Part shown: positions 1 to 7,363 of the stretch, piece by piece | Numbering within the stretch: position 1 is the stretch's first letter | How the letters are laid out: every line of letters starts with the position of its first letter | IMG/VR virus record: IMGVR_UViG_3300035670_007442 | Coordinates: 1 to 21,658 of that record | Source of the DNA: a virus | Strand: one strand, 5' to 3' | DNA: 21,658 nt | Translations under genes and position numbers: made by a program | The notes under the pieces: generated by a model | Seen by the model: only the letters and a program-made list of their open reading frames with translations | Told to the model about the DNA's origin: nothing | Databases searched by the model: none

Positions 1-1427
1 GAGTTACCAGAAAGACGTTGGTTGTCACTACCATAGATGATAGCAGGAGTGACGCTGATGTTATCAGACACTTGATACTTGTAGAAGATTTCAAGAAGAG
101 TGGACTTCTCAAGATTTTCTCCAGTAGGTGCCTGACCGATAGCAACACCAGCAGAGTTACCATCAACAAACACATCATCCCAAGTTAGACCAGCAAACCA
201 GGACTGACTGTTGGTAGCATCACTTTGTGTGCCACTTACAGTATTCCAACCATAACCTGCTGAGATAGAAGGTGCCCAACCAGATTGGGTGGGTTCCCAG
301 TATGCGTTGATAGCATAACCGTTAGAGGTTTGACCAGGAACCAGAGTGCCAGAAGCACCATTCAGACCGTTGTAAGTGCGAACACGGGTGCCTTCTGTAC
401 CATAACGATAACCGAAAGCAACACCATAGTTGTCACCACGATAACCGATCTGTGCCAGAGTGTTGAGAGCACCAGAGCGATCAAGCTCACCAGTAGAACT
501 ATCAGCACCATTCTGTGCCACATAGTTTACACCAGCAACAAGACCTTTCTTACCATACTGGATACCGAAACCAGAACCAGTTGCCTTGTTATAAACACCA
601 GGAGCACCTGCTACTTGGAAGAAATCAAGAATGTTTGACTTATAAGCAGTCGGGATCCAAGCCATTTCAGTGTTACGAACCAGAGCACCAGCAGTAAGAG
701 TGGTGCTACCGTTGAACACAGGGAACTGATAGAACAGACGGTCGATTACAACTTCATTGCCACTATCACCAGTGGTGTTGTCTGCTTTATCCAGTTTAAA
801 GATAGACGAGCTGGAACCGAAAGGATTGCTGCTGAAGTTAGCAGAACGCAGACGAGTGCGAAGCAGATCCTTACCAGTGAACGAAGTATCCAGGTTCAGA
901 CGCAGATCGTAGTTGAATGCAGTGCGAGTAATATCACCAGTTTTGGTTTGGTAATCATCAACACCACCGATTACGAAGTTTGCTTCACCACGCAGTTTGG
1001 TTGTGGTGGAAAACTGAGTTGCTTCAAGTTCAGAAACTTGTGCTTCCAGACCATCTACACGACCCTTGAGAACTGCAAGTTCTGCAGCAAACATCTCAAG
1101 GAGTTTCTTGAGTTCATCAGTAACTTCAGTCACACGATCCAGGCAGGCATTCAGAAGTGCTGCTGCTTCCCAGCGGGTCATTGCACGACCACCACGGAAG
1201 GTGCCGTTAGGATAACCAGCAACGCAACCATAGCGTTCTACGAGACTGGAGAGTGCCTGATATGCCCAATCAGTTGGTTGGACATCAGAGAATTGAGTAA
1301 CGCTTGTAACCTGCTCTGCTGAGGCATATTGGTTGACTGCTGCCATATTGAGATCTGCGGCATTCGCAGCAACAGGAGCAACCATACCCAGAGCAACAGG
1401 TGCAAGCATCAGTTGTTTGAGTTTCAT
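1..1427 (-). CDS. SLH-domain outer-membrane porin (SomA/OprB-like), 3' end outside window
   Basis: This gene is open to the left edge; about 475 residues are visible from an ATG at 1427. The protein starts with a signal peptide (MKLKQL..., hydrophobic core, AANA cleavage region). An S-layer-homology domain follows at about residues 45-100 (FSDVQPTDWAYQAL, then GYPNGTFRGGRAMTRWEAA), then a short coiled-coil linker, then glycine-, aromatic- and Asn-rich beta-barrel sequence. This is the architecture of cyanobacterial major porins such as SomA: the SLH domain binds the cell wall and the barrel forms the outer-membrane channel. Codons are strongly biased (GGT, ACT, GCA; almost no TTA Leu) and hand-counted lines are 48-50% GC (121-180, 361-420) against 30% in the neighbouring glycosyltransferase region (2521-2580). 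That suits a highly expressed gene. It has its own promoter and leader. Finding a porin beside phage-type genes is unusual. Confidence 0.9.
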   Translation of the reverse strand, partial: MKLKQLMLAPVALGMVAPVAANAADLNMAAVNQYASAEQVTSVTQFSDVQPTDWAYQALSSLVERYGCVAGYPNGTFRGGRAMTRWEAAALLNACLDRVTEVTDELKKLLEMFAAELAVLKGRVDGLEAQVSELEATQFSTTTKLRGEANFVIGGVDDYQTKTGDITRTAFNYDLRLNLDTSFTGKDLLRTRLRSANFSSNPFGSSSSIFKLDKADNTTGDSGNEVVIDRLFYQFPVFNGSTTLTAGALVRNTEMAWIPTAYKSNILDFFQVAGAPGVYNKATGSGFGIQYGKKGLVAGVNYVAQNGADSSTGELDRSGALNTLAQIGYRGDNYGVAFGYRYGTEGTRVRTYNGLNGASGTLVPGQTSNGYAINAYWEPTQSGWAPSISAGYGWNTVSGTQSDATNSQSWFAGLTWDDVFVDGNSAGVAIGQAPTGENLEKSTLLEIFYKYQVSDNISVTPAIIYGSDNQRLSGN

Positions 1428-1442
1428 AAAAGTGTTTTAGTA

Positions 1443-1486
1443 CTAAACGACATTTAGATTATTAAGAATTACAACAGAATTCTTAA
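1443..1486 (-). promoter_or_regulatory. Two stem-loops in the porin 5' leader
   Basis: The leader between the promoter and the porin ATG (1427) contains a 9-bp perfect stem (1462-1470 with 1478-1486, 7-nt loop) and a 5-bp stem (1443-1447 with 1453-1457). The first would lie almost at the 5' end of a transcript started about 1490. This is the layout of 5' stem-loops that stabilise outer-membrane-protein mRNAs such as ompA. No clear Shine-Dalgarno sequence precedes the ATG. The function is inferred. Confidence 0.45.
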
Positions 1487-1496
1487 GTACTTATTT

Positions 1497-1525
1497 AGTT
1501 TACTACGAACCTTTAACCTTGTCAA
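1497..1525 (-). promoter_or_regulatory. Sigma70-type promoter of the porin gene
   Basis: On the minus strand the -35 box is TTGACA (1520-1525), the spacer is exactly 17 nt, and the -10 box is TAAACT (1497-1502, 4/6 match). ACTAAATA (1492-1499), resembling the T4-type late promoter core TATAAATA, overlaps the -10 box. The TGA inside TTGACA is the stop codon of the upstream glycosyltransferase gene, so the promoter begins exactly where the long operon ends. Confidence 0.7.
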
Positions 1526-2319
1526 GAGTTTTGTTGGGCTGAGGTGTTCTCAGTTATTCTGCCTAGATAAGGATCGTAATTCATGTGATCCTTAATGCTA
1601 ATATTAGCACCATTTTGTTGCCAATATTGTAATAGAGCATCATGAGGTGCTTTATGAAAAACATTTATGTGCTCAGGGTGAATAGTAGAACCCATATCCA
1701 AATTATACAAAAAGAGAGGTATAGTATAGGTTTTTCCTGTTTCTAAAATAACATCTTCAGAAACTGCTCTTGGTTTTACACCATTATCGAGTTTATACTT
1801 ATCACCACGAATATGATTTTTGATTATTTTTGCAGCATGGTGTCTACTAATCAAATAAATTGCTGCAGAAAAATCATTAATAAATTTCAAATGTAATTTT
1901 ACATGAATGTCTCCAGTACAAATAGTCGTTAACTGAACACAATCCCAATCATAAGGAAGTAGAGAAAAAAATTCTCTCCAAGAAAAATTCCAATACTTTG
2001 CAATATCTAAGTTCACATCATCTTCCACAATGATACAATAATCATCTGTGGTGTTTTCATAAAAATACTTAATTGCTTTCAAATGTGAGAGACAACATCC
2101 AAGTTCATTTTGATTTACGTTATCGGGTATTCTACCTTTCAAATGGCAAGAAACATCATCCTCCCTAGCATCGTACCCAGAAATCCTAGTATTGGATCCT
2201 ATTTCCCAATACCTAAATTGACTTTCCATGTACTCGCGTCTTTGAGTATCAGAGTCAAGGTTTAACCAATAGACATGAGGAAAACCTTCTAATTTATATG
2301 CAGACTTATTCTTGTCCAT
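1522..2319 (-). CDS. Glycosyltransferase family 25 (LPS galactosyltransferase-like)
   Basis: This is the last gene of the polysaccharide operon. The protein resembles GT25 LPS/LOS beta-galactosyltransferases: an N-terminal VYWLNLD strand followed by the family's R-R-x-x-M segment (DTQRREYMESQF), the GCCLSHLKAIKYF helix, and the acidic metal-binding motif IIVEDDV. A later AAIYLISRHHAAKII segment matches the family's GTxAY-S-AA-region in position. The likely role is transfer of a hexose from a nucleotide sugar onto a growing LPS/O-antigen chain at the cytoplasmic face. I chose the ATG at 2319 (265 aa, 14-nt overlap with the preceding gene, as elsewhere in the operon); an ATG at 2340 would add seven residues. 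Its TGA stop lies inside the -35 box of the porin promoter. The donor and acceptor cannot be told from sequence. Confidence 0.8.
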   Translation of the reverse strand: MDKNKSAYKLEGFPHVYWLNLDSDTQRREYMESQFRYWEIGSNTRISGYDAREDDVSCHLKGRIPDNVNQNELGCCLSHLKAIKYFYENTTDDYCIIVEDDVNLDIAKYWNFSWREFFSLLPYDWDCVQLTTICTGDIHVKLHLKFINDFSAAIYLISRHHAAKIIKNHIRGDKYKLDNGVKPRAVSEDVILETGKTYTIPLFLYNLDMGSTIHPEHINVFHKAPHDALLQYWQQNGANISIKDHMNYDPYLGRITENTSAQQNS

Positions 2320-3130
2320 CAATAATTCTTGTCCATTCATCGGGAATTAAATCTTTAGTATCGTGATCTTTTGTGTATCCAGTTTTTCCAAACCATTGAA
2401 CTGGAGCAATAACTTTTTTATCATTATTAGTAGAAAGCCAAGCACCCCACCAAGAGTAAGAAGAATTTGCAATTATAAAATCATTACATAAAGTCATTAA
2501 ACAGAGATCTACTCTATTATCGATATTTTCAGAAATCAAAAATCGATCATCTGAAAATATTTCTTGCTCTTTACACCACTCAGAATCATCAGAAAAAACA
2601 ATTACATTTCGATCATTATCAAAATACTTAAGTGCTGCTTGATAATAAGTAAGGGGCAAATTGAAATGATTTTCACTATTAGTTAAGTAATCAGTTCTAC
2701 GAACATGTAGCGCAATAGGGTTATCAACAGATTCTATCATTTCCTTGCAAGGATTTAGAATCTCATCTTTGAACGTAAAATCCTCACGAATCTCATTCTC
2801 AATATGCTTAAAATATTTCTCAGATTGAAAATATCCAATCAAACTGACATGATCAGGACACATTGCAAAAAGTTCTTCATCAAAATGAAAGAACCTCTCT
2901 TTCACTGAAGGCGCATGACCATTATTTAAAAGTCCAATGTTTACATTTAAATCAAAAGAATCAAATAGTTCTGTCCTAAGTTTATTTCCAATACCATCAT
3001 CAACGGATTGAGAATGATTTGGAATACAAAAGTCAACTCCAGTATTTCTAGCAATGCCTTTAAGTGAAGCATATTGGAACATCTGATTGGCGAATCTTCC
3101 CATTCGTCCAAGTGCATTAAATCCTATCAT
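2306..3130 (-). CDS. Glycosyltransferase family 11 (alpha-1,2-fucosyltransferase-like)
   Basis: A protein of 274 aa, close to the usual GT11 length. It carries the N-terminal family signature as GRMGRFANQMFQYA, the GDP-binding motif HxRRxD as HVRRTDY at residues 142-147, and the C-terminal motif NSSYSWWGAWLS. GT11 enzymes transfer L-fucose from GDP-fucose in alpha-1,2 linkage, without metal, to LPS and capsule acceptors. No GDP-fucose synthesis gene is present in the window, but a GDP-mannose 3,5-epimerase gene is, so GDP-L-galactose is a possible donor (inference). The ATG overlaps the stop of the preceding gene as ATGA (3127-3130), suggesting translational coupling. A diverged paralogue lies two genes upstream in the operon (3930-4787); both begin MIG-N-LG. 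Confidence 0.88.
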   Translation of the reverse strand: MIGFNALGRMGRFANQMFQYASLKGIARNTGVDFCIPNHSQSVDDGIGNKLRTELFDSFDLNVNIGLLNNGHAPSVKERFFHFDEELFAMCPDHVSLIGYFQSEKYFKHIENEIREDFTFKDEILNPCKEMIESVDNPIALHVRRTDYLTNSENHFNLPLTYYQAALKYFDNDRNVIVFSDDSEWCKEQEIFSDDRFLISENIDNRVDLCLMTLCNDFIIANSSYSWWGAWLSTNNDKKVIAPVQWFGKTGYTKDHDTKDLIPDEWTRIIDGQE

Positions 3131-3930
3131 TTCAATTGCTCTTTTCTTACTTTCAGATAATCCTGATTTTCATAATAACTTACTAATTGATTTCTGTCAA
3201 ATGTCTTAATGGTATTCCACAATTGCCAGTTATTGCCAAAATTTGGATTACTAAACCAAGAGTTATGTGTCCTTGAATGTTCCAAATGATAAACATAATT
3301 ATCTACTCTGGATATTCTGTTTCCAAGCATACTCATACGATAATAAAATTCATCATCTTCACACCCCCACGATATAAAGTTTTCATTCATCATATATGAA
3401 TCAATATATTTTTGTCGATTTACAAACTGAGTCCAACCAATAGTAGAATTTGATAATGTTTTGTTTGAATCTAAAATAGAAACATCTAAAGAGTTTACAA
3501 ATTTTTCATATATTTCCATATTATACTCTGATTTCCATTGGTAAATCCCACAGCCGTAAGGATATACCACATCTGCTTGATCATTATCAAGTAAATTATA
3601 TGCAACAAAGTAGGAGTCTAGAGGAAGAATACAATCAGCATCATAATTTGCAACTATTTTTGTGTCAGATGCGATAATCAAATCATTTAAAACTTTGCTC
3701 TTACAAAATAAAGGTTCATTACTCTCCTCAAATAAGTAAGTTAAATTATCAATACTTGCATATTTTTTAATTTCAGGAATAGCCCTAAATTTAAAAGTTT
3801 CTTTGTTAGAAACTTCTTTGACTATAACTTTTGCAGGAATATGTCTTAATAGATAGGAAACGGAGGATATTATATTCCTCAATCTATCTTCTGTTTCTAT
3901 TCTTGTTGGTATTAGAAAAGTCAAGTCCAT
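3127..3930 (-). CDS. GT-A glycosyltransferase (GT2/GT7-like)
   Basis: A protein of 267 aa starting MDLTFLIPTR, the first strand of a GT-A fold. It has a DxD-type motif in NYDADCIL (metal and nucleotide-sugar binding) and the segment WGCEDDEFYYR, which matches the W-G-x-E-D-D-E motif of the galactosyltransferase/GalNAc-transferase C-terminal (GT7/GT27) region. The likely activity is transfer of Gal/GalNAc or a related hexose from a UDP-sugar. It is tightly packed: the ATG shares one base with the stop of the preceding gene (TAATG at 3928-3932) and its own stop overlaps the next ATG. No transmembrane segment is seen, so it probably acts as a soluble or peripheral enzyme. The acceptor is unknown. 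Confidence 0.75.
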   Translation of the reverse strand: MDLTFLIPTRIETEDRLRNIISSVSYLLRHIPAKVIVKEVSNKETFKFRAIPEIKKYASIDNLTYLFEESNEPLFCKSKVLNDLIIASDTKIVANYDADCILPLDSYFVAYNLLDNDQADVVYPYGCGIYQWKSEYNMEIYEKFVNSLDVSILDSNKTLSNSTIGWTQFVNRQKYIDSYMMNENFISWGCEDDEFYYRMSMLGNRISRVDNYVYHLEHSRTHNSWFSNPNFGNNWQLWNTIKTFDRNQLVSYYENQDYLKVRKEQLK

Positions 3931-4787
3931 TATATTTTAACAACCTCACGATTAACTTTTATTGTTCCTGGAAAATAATATCCAGACGTATCTAGGTGAC
4001 TTAAAGCAGGACCAAACCAAGGATCTGGAATATAAACTTTCTTATTTTTATTCTTTGAAAGATACGCCATCCACCAAGAGAATGTGCTGTTGGCTATAAT
4101 AAAATCATCACAAGAAGCGCCTAGACACATATCATGATGTGCCTTTTCGTCCTCCATTCTTTCCTCATCATTAAATACAAAATTACTCCCAATAAAGACA
4201 GTCTTACACCATTCAATATCATCAGAAATAACAATATACTGTCTATCTTTTCCCAGATTTTCAATACAATCTAGATAATATTTTTCTGTGCAAATTGCGT
4301 GATAATCCTGAACTCTAATGAAATCTTTTCCCCTTCTTACGTTCAAACAAACAGGATTAGAGATATTATGTTTTTTATAAAATACATTTGCAGTTTCTAA
4401 ATACTCTTCTTTAAAAACAAAATCTTTTTTTACTTCATCTTCAGCATTTTCAAAATACTTATAACTCTCAAAGTGACCATGAAGACTTGCATTATCTGGA
4501 CATTCATTGAATAGTTCTTCACAGAATTCATGTTGATGTACGTCAACTTCATATCCATCAATTAAACCAAATCTACCATTGAGATGATTAAGTTCAAATA
4601 AATGTTGCAGATGATGATTTACTGTAACGATGTTTTCTCCAACATGTTTATGAAACCATTTTGCATCAGAATGATCTGGGATACAATGATCATATCCCAT
4701 GTTCTTTGCAATACCAACTAATGATGCATACTGAAACATCTGGTTACCAAGTCTACCCTTGGTTCCCAGTTTATTCATTCCTATCAT
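3930..4787 (-). CDS. Diverged glycosyltransferase family 11 (fucosyltransferase-like)
   Basis: A second GT11-type protein (285 aa from the ATG at 4787; a TTG at 4793 would add two residues but the ATG aligns with the paralogue's start and has AAGGTG upstream). It has the N-terminal signature GRLGNQMFQYA and the C-terminal ANSTFSWWMAYLS. The central HxRRxD motif is altered to N-V-R-R-G-K-D (about residues 149-155): the first His is Asn and one residue is inserted before Asp. Both arginines that bind the GDP-sugar in the family remain. It may be an active enzyme with changed donor or acceptor preference, or a weakened copy. It is more distant than a recent duplicate of 2306-3130: it has a longer middle region rich in His and Asn. 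Confidence 0.8.
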   Translation of the reverse strand: MIGMNKLGTKGRLGNQMFQYASLVGIAKNMGYDHCIPDHSDAKWFHKHVGENIVTVNHHLQHLFELNHLNGRFGLIDGYEVDVHQHEFCEELFNECPDNASLHGHFESYKYFENAEDEVKKDFVFKEEYLETANVFYKKHNISNPVCLNVRRGKDFIRVQDYHAICTEKYYLDCIENLGKDRQYIVISDDIEWCKTVFIGSNFVFNDEERMEDEKAHHDMCLGASCDDFIIANSTFSWWMAYLSKNKNKKVYIPDPWFGPALSHLDTSGYYFPGTIKVNREVVKI

Positions 4788-4789
4788 AT

Positions 4790-5149
4790 TCAATCACCTT
4801 TTTCAATTCTATAACTATCTTCGTCAAAATGTTGAGTAGAAAATTCAAACAATTCAGTATCTTCAAGAGCAAACATTTGATGTCTCAGACCAGGGGGAAC
4901 ATGAAAAGTATCTCCCACTGAAAGCACTTTAACGTCAGATAGTTCCAATTCGTCACTAAAAGAATAAAAAACTTTTATAGATCCTTTATGAATGTAGAAA
5001 GTTTCGTCCTTTATTTTATGATAGTGCCAAGAACATTTTTTTCCTTTTACAAAGAATAAGATCTTACCACAATAAAGTTGATTATTAACTAACCACTTTT
5101 CATATCCCCATCCTTTAGGAACAAATTTAATATCATTTGAAAAATTCAT
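4790..5149 (-). CDS. Cupin-domain protein (mannose-6-P isomerase type II-like)
   Basis: A small single-domain cupin (119 aa from the ATG at 5149; a TTG at 5173 gives a longer reading I consider less likely because it overlaps the previous gene more). Cupin motif 1 is recognisable as CSWHYHKIKDETFYIHKG (two His, one Glu and a further His region for metal binding) and motif 2 as GDTFHVPPGLRHQM. The start, VPKGWGYEKWLVNN, resembles the cupin found in sugar isomerases and in 'WxxKxL' capsule genes next to HAD phosphatases. It may be a sugar isomerase, a sugar-phosphate binding protein or an epimerase-like accessory. The overlap with the HAD gene supports a shared step. The exact reaction is not determined. 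Confidence 0.7.
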   Translation of the reverse strand: MNFSNDIKFVPKGWGYEKWLVNNQLYCGKILFFVKGKKCSWHYHKIKDETFYIHKGSIKVFYSFSDELELSDVKVLSVGDTFHVPPGLRHQMFALEDTELFEFSTQHFDEDSYRIEKGD

Positions 5150-5465
5150 TGGAGTTAATGCCCTTATCGTCAATATAAAAATCCCCAGCGGGTTTTCCTA
5201 GATGAAGTTCGTGAAACTTACAACCCCAACTTATTAGTTGTGAATAGGTTAGTTCGTAAAATTCTTTATGTGCAAGAAGACGAGAATTTTTAAACCTACC
5301 CATACCTCTAGCAGTTAGATAAATGATCTGGTGCCCTTCATCATACAATTTATTTATTTTCTCAATTCTATTTGGAATTGGAACACTGATAGAATAATCT
5401 CCATCATGATGCATTCCATCCGGTTTATCACAAATGGTTCCATCAATGTCAACAACATACTTCAT
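5133..5465 (-). CDS. HAD-superfamily phosphatase (capsule/LPS type)
   Basis: A protein of 110 aa from the ATG at 5465. The HAD nucleophile motif is at the very N terminus: VVDIDGTIC with D6 and D8. Motif II is the Thr/Ser of IIYLTARGMGR, and the C-terminal motif includes the acidic pair in FYIDDKG. There is no cap domain, as in small sugar-phosphate phosphatases. It sits directly after the heptose adenylyltransferase gene (17-nt overlap) and before a cupin. By context it could supply the missing heptose-bisphosphate phosphatase step (GmhB function), although it is shorter than and not clearly homologous to GmhB. A more general capsule-biosynthesis phosphatase is the alternative. Confidence 0.75.
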   Translation of the reverse strand: MKYVVDIDGTICDKPDGMHHDGDYSISVPIPNRIEKINKLYDEGHQIIYLTARGMGRFKNSRLLAHKEFYELTYSQLISWGCKFHELHLGKPAGDFYIDDKGINSNEFFK

Positions 5466-5853
5466 GAATTTTCTCAATAATTTTTGTAGATGAATAATTA
5501 CCAATACGATTAAAAAACCTCACCTCTTTAGCAAATTGTCTACCAACAACTTCGCCATTTTTCCAATCACTACCAACCATCAAAATGTCTGGAGAATAAA
5601 GTTCAATAAGATCTTCAAGTTCACTTTTAGATCCAAATGAAAGAACAACATCAATATACTTTATTGATTCTAGCATAGACTTGCGAAAATATAATGGGTT
5701 AATAGGTCTAGAATTTCCTTTATCGTTCTTTACTTTTTCATCAGTGTCAATTCCAACTATCAATCTATCGCCAAGGGATTTGGCTACTTTAAATAATTCA
5801 ACATGTCCTGGATGAAGGATATCAAAACAACCATTTACCCAAACTGTTTTCAT
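5449..5853 (-). CDS. hldC: Heptose-1-phosphate adenylyltransferase (HldE C-terminal domain type)
   Basis: A protein of 134 aa corresponding to the C-terminal cytidylyltransferase-fold domain of HldE/RfaE. It has the HxGH nucleotidyl-transfer motif HPGH at residues 14-17, the GDRLIVGIDTDEKV strand/helix, SRPINPL and the closing YSSTKIIEKI (ISSTxxI motif). It should join D-glycero-beta-D-manno-heptose 1-phosphate to AMP from ATP, giving ADP-heptose. In E. coli this domain is fused behind the kinase; here the kinase is a separate gene 0.8 kb upstream with HldD between. Its start overlaps the hldD stop as ATGA (5850-5853). Confidence 0.9.
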   Translation of the reverse strand: MKTVWVNGCFDILHPGHVELFKVAKSLGDRLIVGIDTDEKVKNDKGNSRPINPLYFRKSMLESIKYIDVVLSFGSKSELEDLIELYSPDILMVGSDWKNGEVVGRQFAKEVRFFNRIGNYSSTKIIEKIHEVCC

Positions 5854-6638
5854 TTTAAGTAATCCTCTACGGTCATAAATTTATAGTCACCCCACTCGTT
5901 ATTTGCACAAGTATAATCTTGATACTTACCTTTTAAATGATCAGGAAATGGAATATATTCTATTTCACCATTATACTTGTTCGCAACACATTCTGCAACA
6001 TACTGAAAACTTACAGGATTACTTGTACCTAGATCATAAATGCCAGACTCTTTGTTATTATTAAGAACTAACTCAACAATATCATCAACACAAATAAAAT
6101 CTCTTAAAAATTTATCAGAACCTTCGAATAGTTTAAGTTTGCCAGTTTCTTTAATTTGTTTTGTAAATTTACTCACTGGACTAGCTTGATCTCCTTTGTG
6201 TTCTTCGCCATCACCATATACATTAAAATATCTAAATCCTTGAATTAAAGGAAACTCATCTATATGATCTTGTACCCAATAGTCTATTGTAATCTTTGAT
6301 AGTGCATAATAATTGAGAGGATTAATAATTCCTTGCAAATTTCCATACACCGATGCTGAGGATGCATATTTAACAGGAATATTATATTTTAAAGCTTGAT
6401 TGAACAACCATTCAGTAAAATCAATATTATGAGTAAAAATTGACTTTAAATTAGTTTCTGTAGTGGAAGACAATGCTCCTTGATGAATAATTAGTTCTAC
6501 TTTATTCCAATCACGAAAATAAGTCCTCCAGTGCCAACTGTTATTTTTTTCTACCTCGACAACTTCTTTTCCCAATTCTTTAAGTTTATTTAAAAACCTT
6601 TTCCCAATAAATCCCTGAGAACCAGTCAATATAATCAT
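5850..6638 (-). CDS. hldD: ADP-glycero-manno-heptose 6-epimerase
   Basis: A short-chain dehydrogenase of 262 aa closely resembling HldD (RfaD). It has the NAD(P)-binding motif TGSQGFIG (residues 5-12), SSASVYGN, the catalytic YxxxK as YALSK (Y111, K115), and the family-specific FRYFNVYG followed by E-x-HKG and LFEGS...RDF. It converts ADP-D-glycero- to ADP-L-glycero-D-manno-heptose, the donor for inner-core LPS heptose. It is about 50 residues shorter than the E. coli enzyme (310 aa). It is coupled by ATGA overlaps on both sides to the kinase and the adenylyltransferase, so the three pathway genes form one translational unit. Confidence 0.92.
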   Translation of the reverse strand: MIILTGSQGFIGKRFLNKLKELGKEVVEVEKNNSWHWRTYFRDWNKVELIIHQGALSSTTETNLKSIFTHNIDFTEWLFNQALKYNIPVKYASSASVYGNLQGIINPLNYYALSKITIDYWVQDHIDEFPLIQGFRYFNVYGDGEEHKGDQASPVSKFTKQIKETGKLKLFEGSDKFLRDFICVDDIVELVLNNNKESGIYDLGTSNPVSFQYVAECVANKYNGEIEYIPFPDHLKGKYQDYTCANNEWGDYKFMTVEDYLK

Positions 6639-7363
6639 ATAATTGTAACTCCTTTTTGTTTTACAACCCTAGATGCACATTCATTTGCAAACTTGATACT
6701 TTGATCGATATCTTTTGTCTCATAATACTTAACAACAAGTGCTGCCATAAAAGAGTCTCCAGCACCTGAGACATCTTTAACTTCTACTTTTTTAACTGGA
6801 TACGTCTTTCCTCGATATTCGCATCCATTAGATCCCATAGTGTGAATAATTTTACTTTTAAGTTTATCAGTCAAAACACTCTCTGAATTTTTATATTCAT
6901 AGTCATTAATTTTGATAAAAGCAGACTCATTAGCCCAAGGACCAAGAATCTTCTTTGTGTCAATAAAAACATTAGAATGATTAGAGCAGATTTCTTCAAT
7001 ATCACTTTCGGATAAGAATCCTTTATCGTAATCTGAAATTACAATAATTTCATAATCATAATCAATCAAAGAGAGATCAATTTTAGGAATCTTTTGAGTA
7101 GTATCTACTCTAAAAAAAGTATGATTGCTGGATTCATGAACATATCTAGTTTTTGTAATCTCATACCAATTTTCGTTGGTAATGATGCTACAGTCTCTGA
7201 TTAAACTTTGAATATTTCTCTGAACATTTTTTGCCATTCCAGGATTTTCTGATTGATCTTTAATATTCAGAACAGGAACAGGAACATCAGGACAAAGACG
7301 TAATGCATCACAATACACAAATACGTCTCTAGAACTCTCACCAATAACTAGTATTTTTTTCAC
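6635..7363 (-). CDS. hldA: D-glycero-beta-D-manno-heptose-7-phosphate kinase (HldE N-terminal type, PfkB family)
   Basis: A PfkB-family kinase of 242 aa. Diagnostic HldE-kinase features are LCPDVPVPVLNI near residue 23, the KTRY segment, VDTTQ, ISDYDKG, and the C-terminal anion hole/catalytic motif SGAGDSF (Asp203). It should phosphorylate heptose 7-phosphate at C1 to give the 1,7-bisphosphate. It is considerably shorter than the roughly 320-residue E. coli kinase domain and lacks the usual GGAANVA-type motif, having NPGMAKNVQRN instead. Adjacent hldD, hldC and a HAD phosphatase complete most of the pathway; no GmhA isomerase is seen. Confidence 0.88.
   Translation of the reverse strand: MKKILVIGESSRDVFVYCDALRLCPDVPVPVLNIKDQSENPGMAKNVQRNIQSLIRDCSIITNENWYEITKTRYVHESSNHTFFRVDTTQKIPKIDLSLIDYDYEIIVISDYDKGFLSESDIEEICSNHSNVFIDTKKILGPWANESAFIKINDYEYKNSESVLTDKLKSKIIHTMGSNGCEYRGKTYPVKKVEVKDVSGAGDSFMAALVVKYYETKDIDQSIKFANECASRVVKQKGVTII

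Noticed and set aside
285-1322. Several + strand open frames over the porin gene
   Set aside because: Thr/Ser-rich low-complexity translations opposite a clear signal-peptide/SLH/beta-barrel gene; they arise from the biased codons of that gene.
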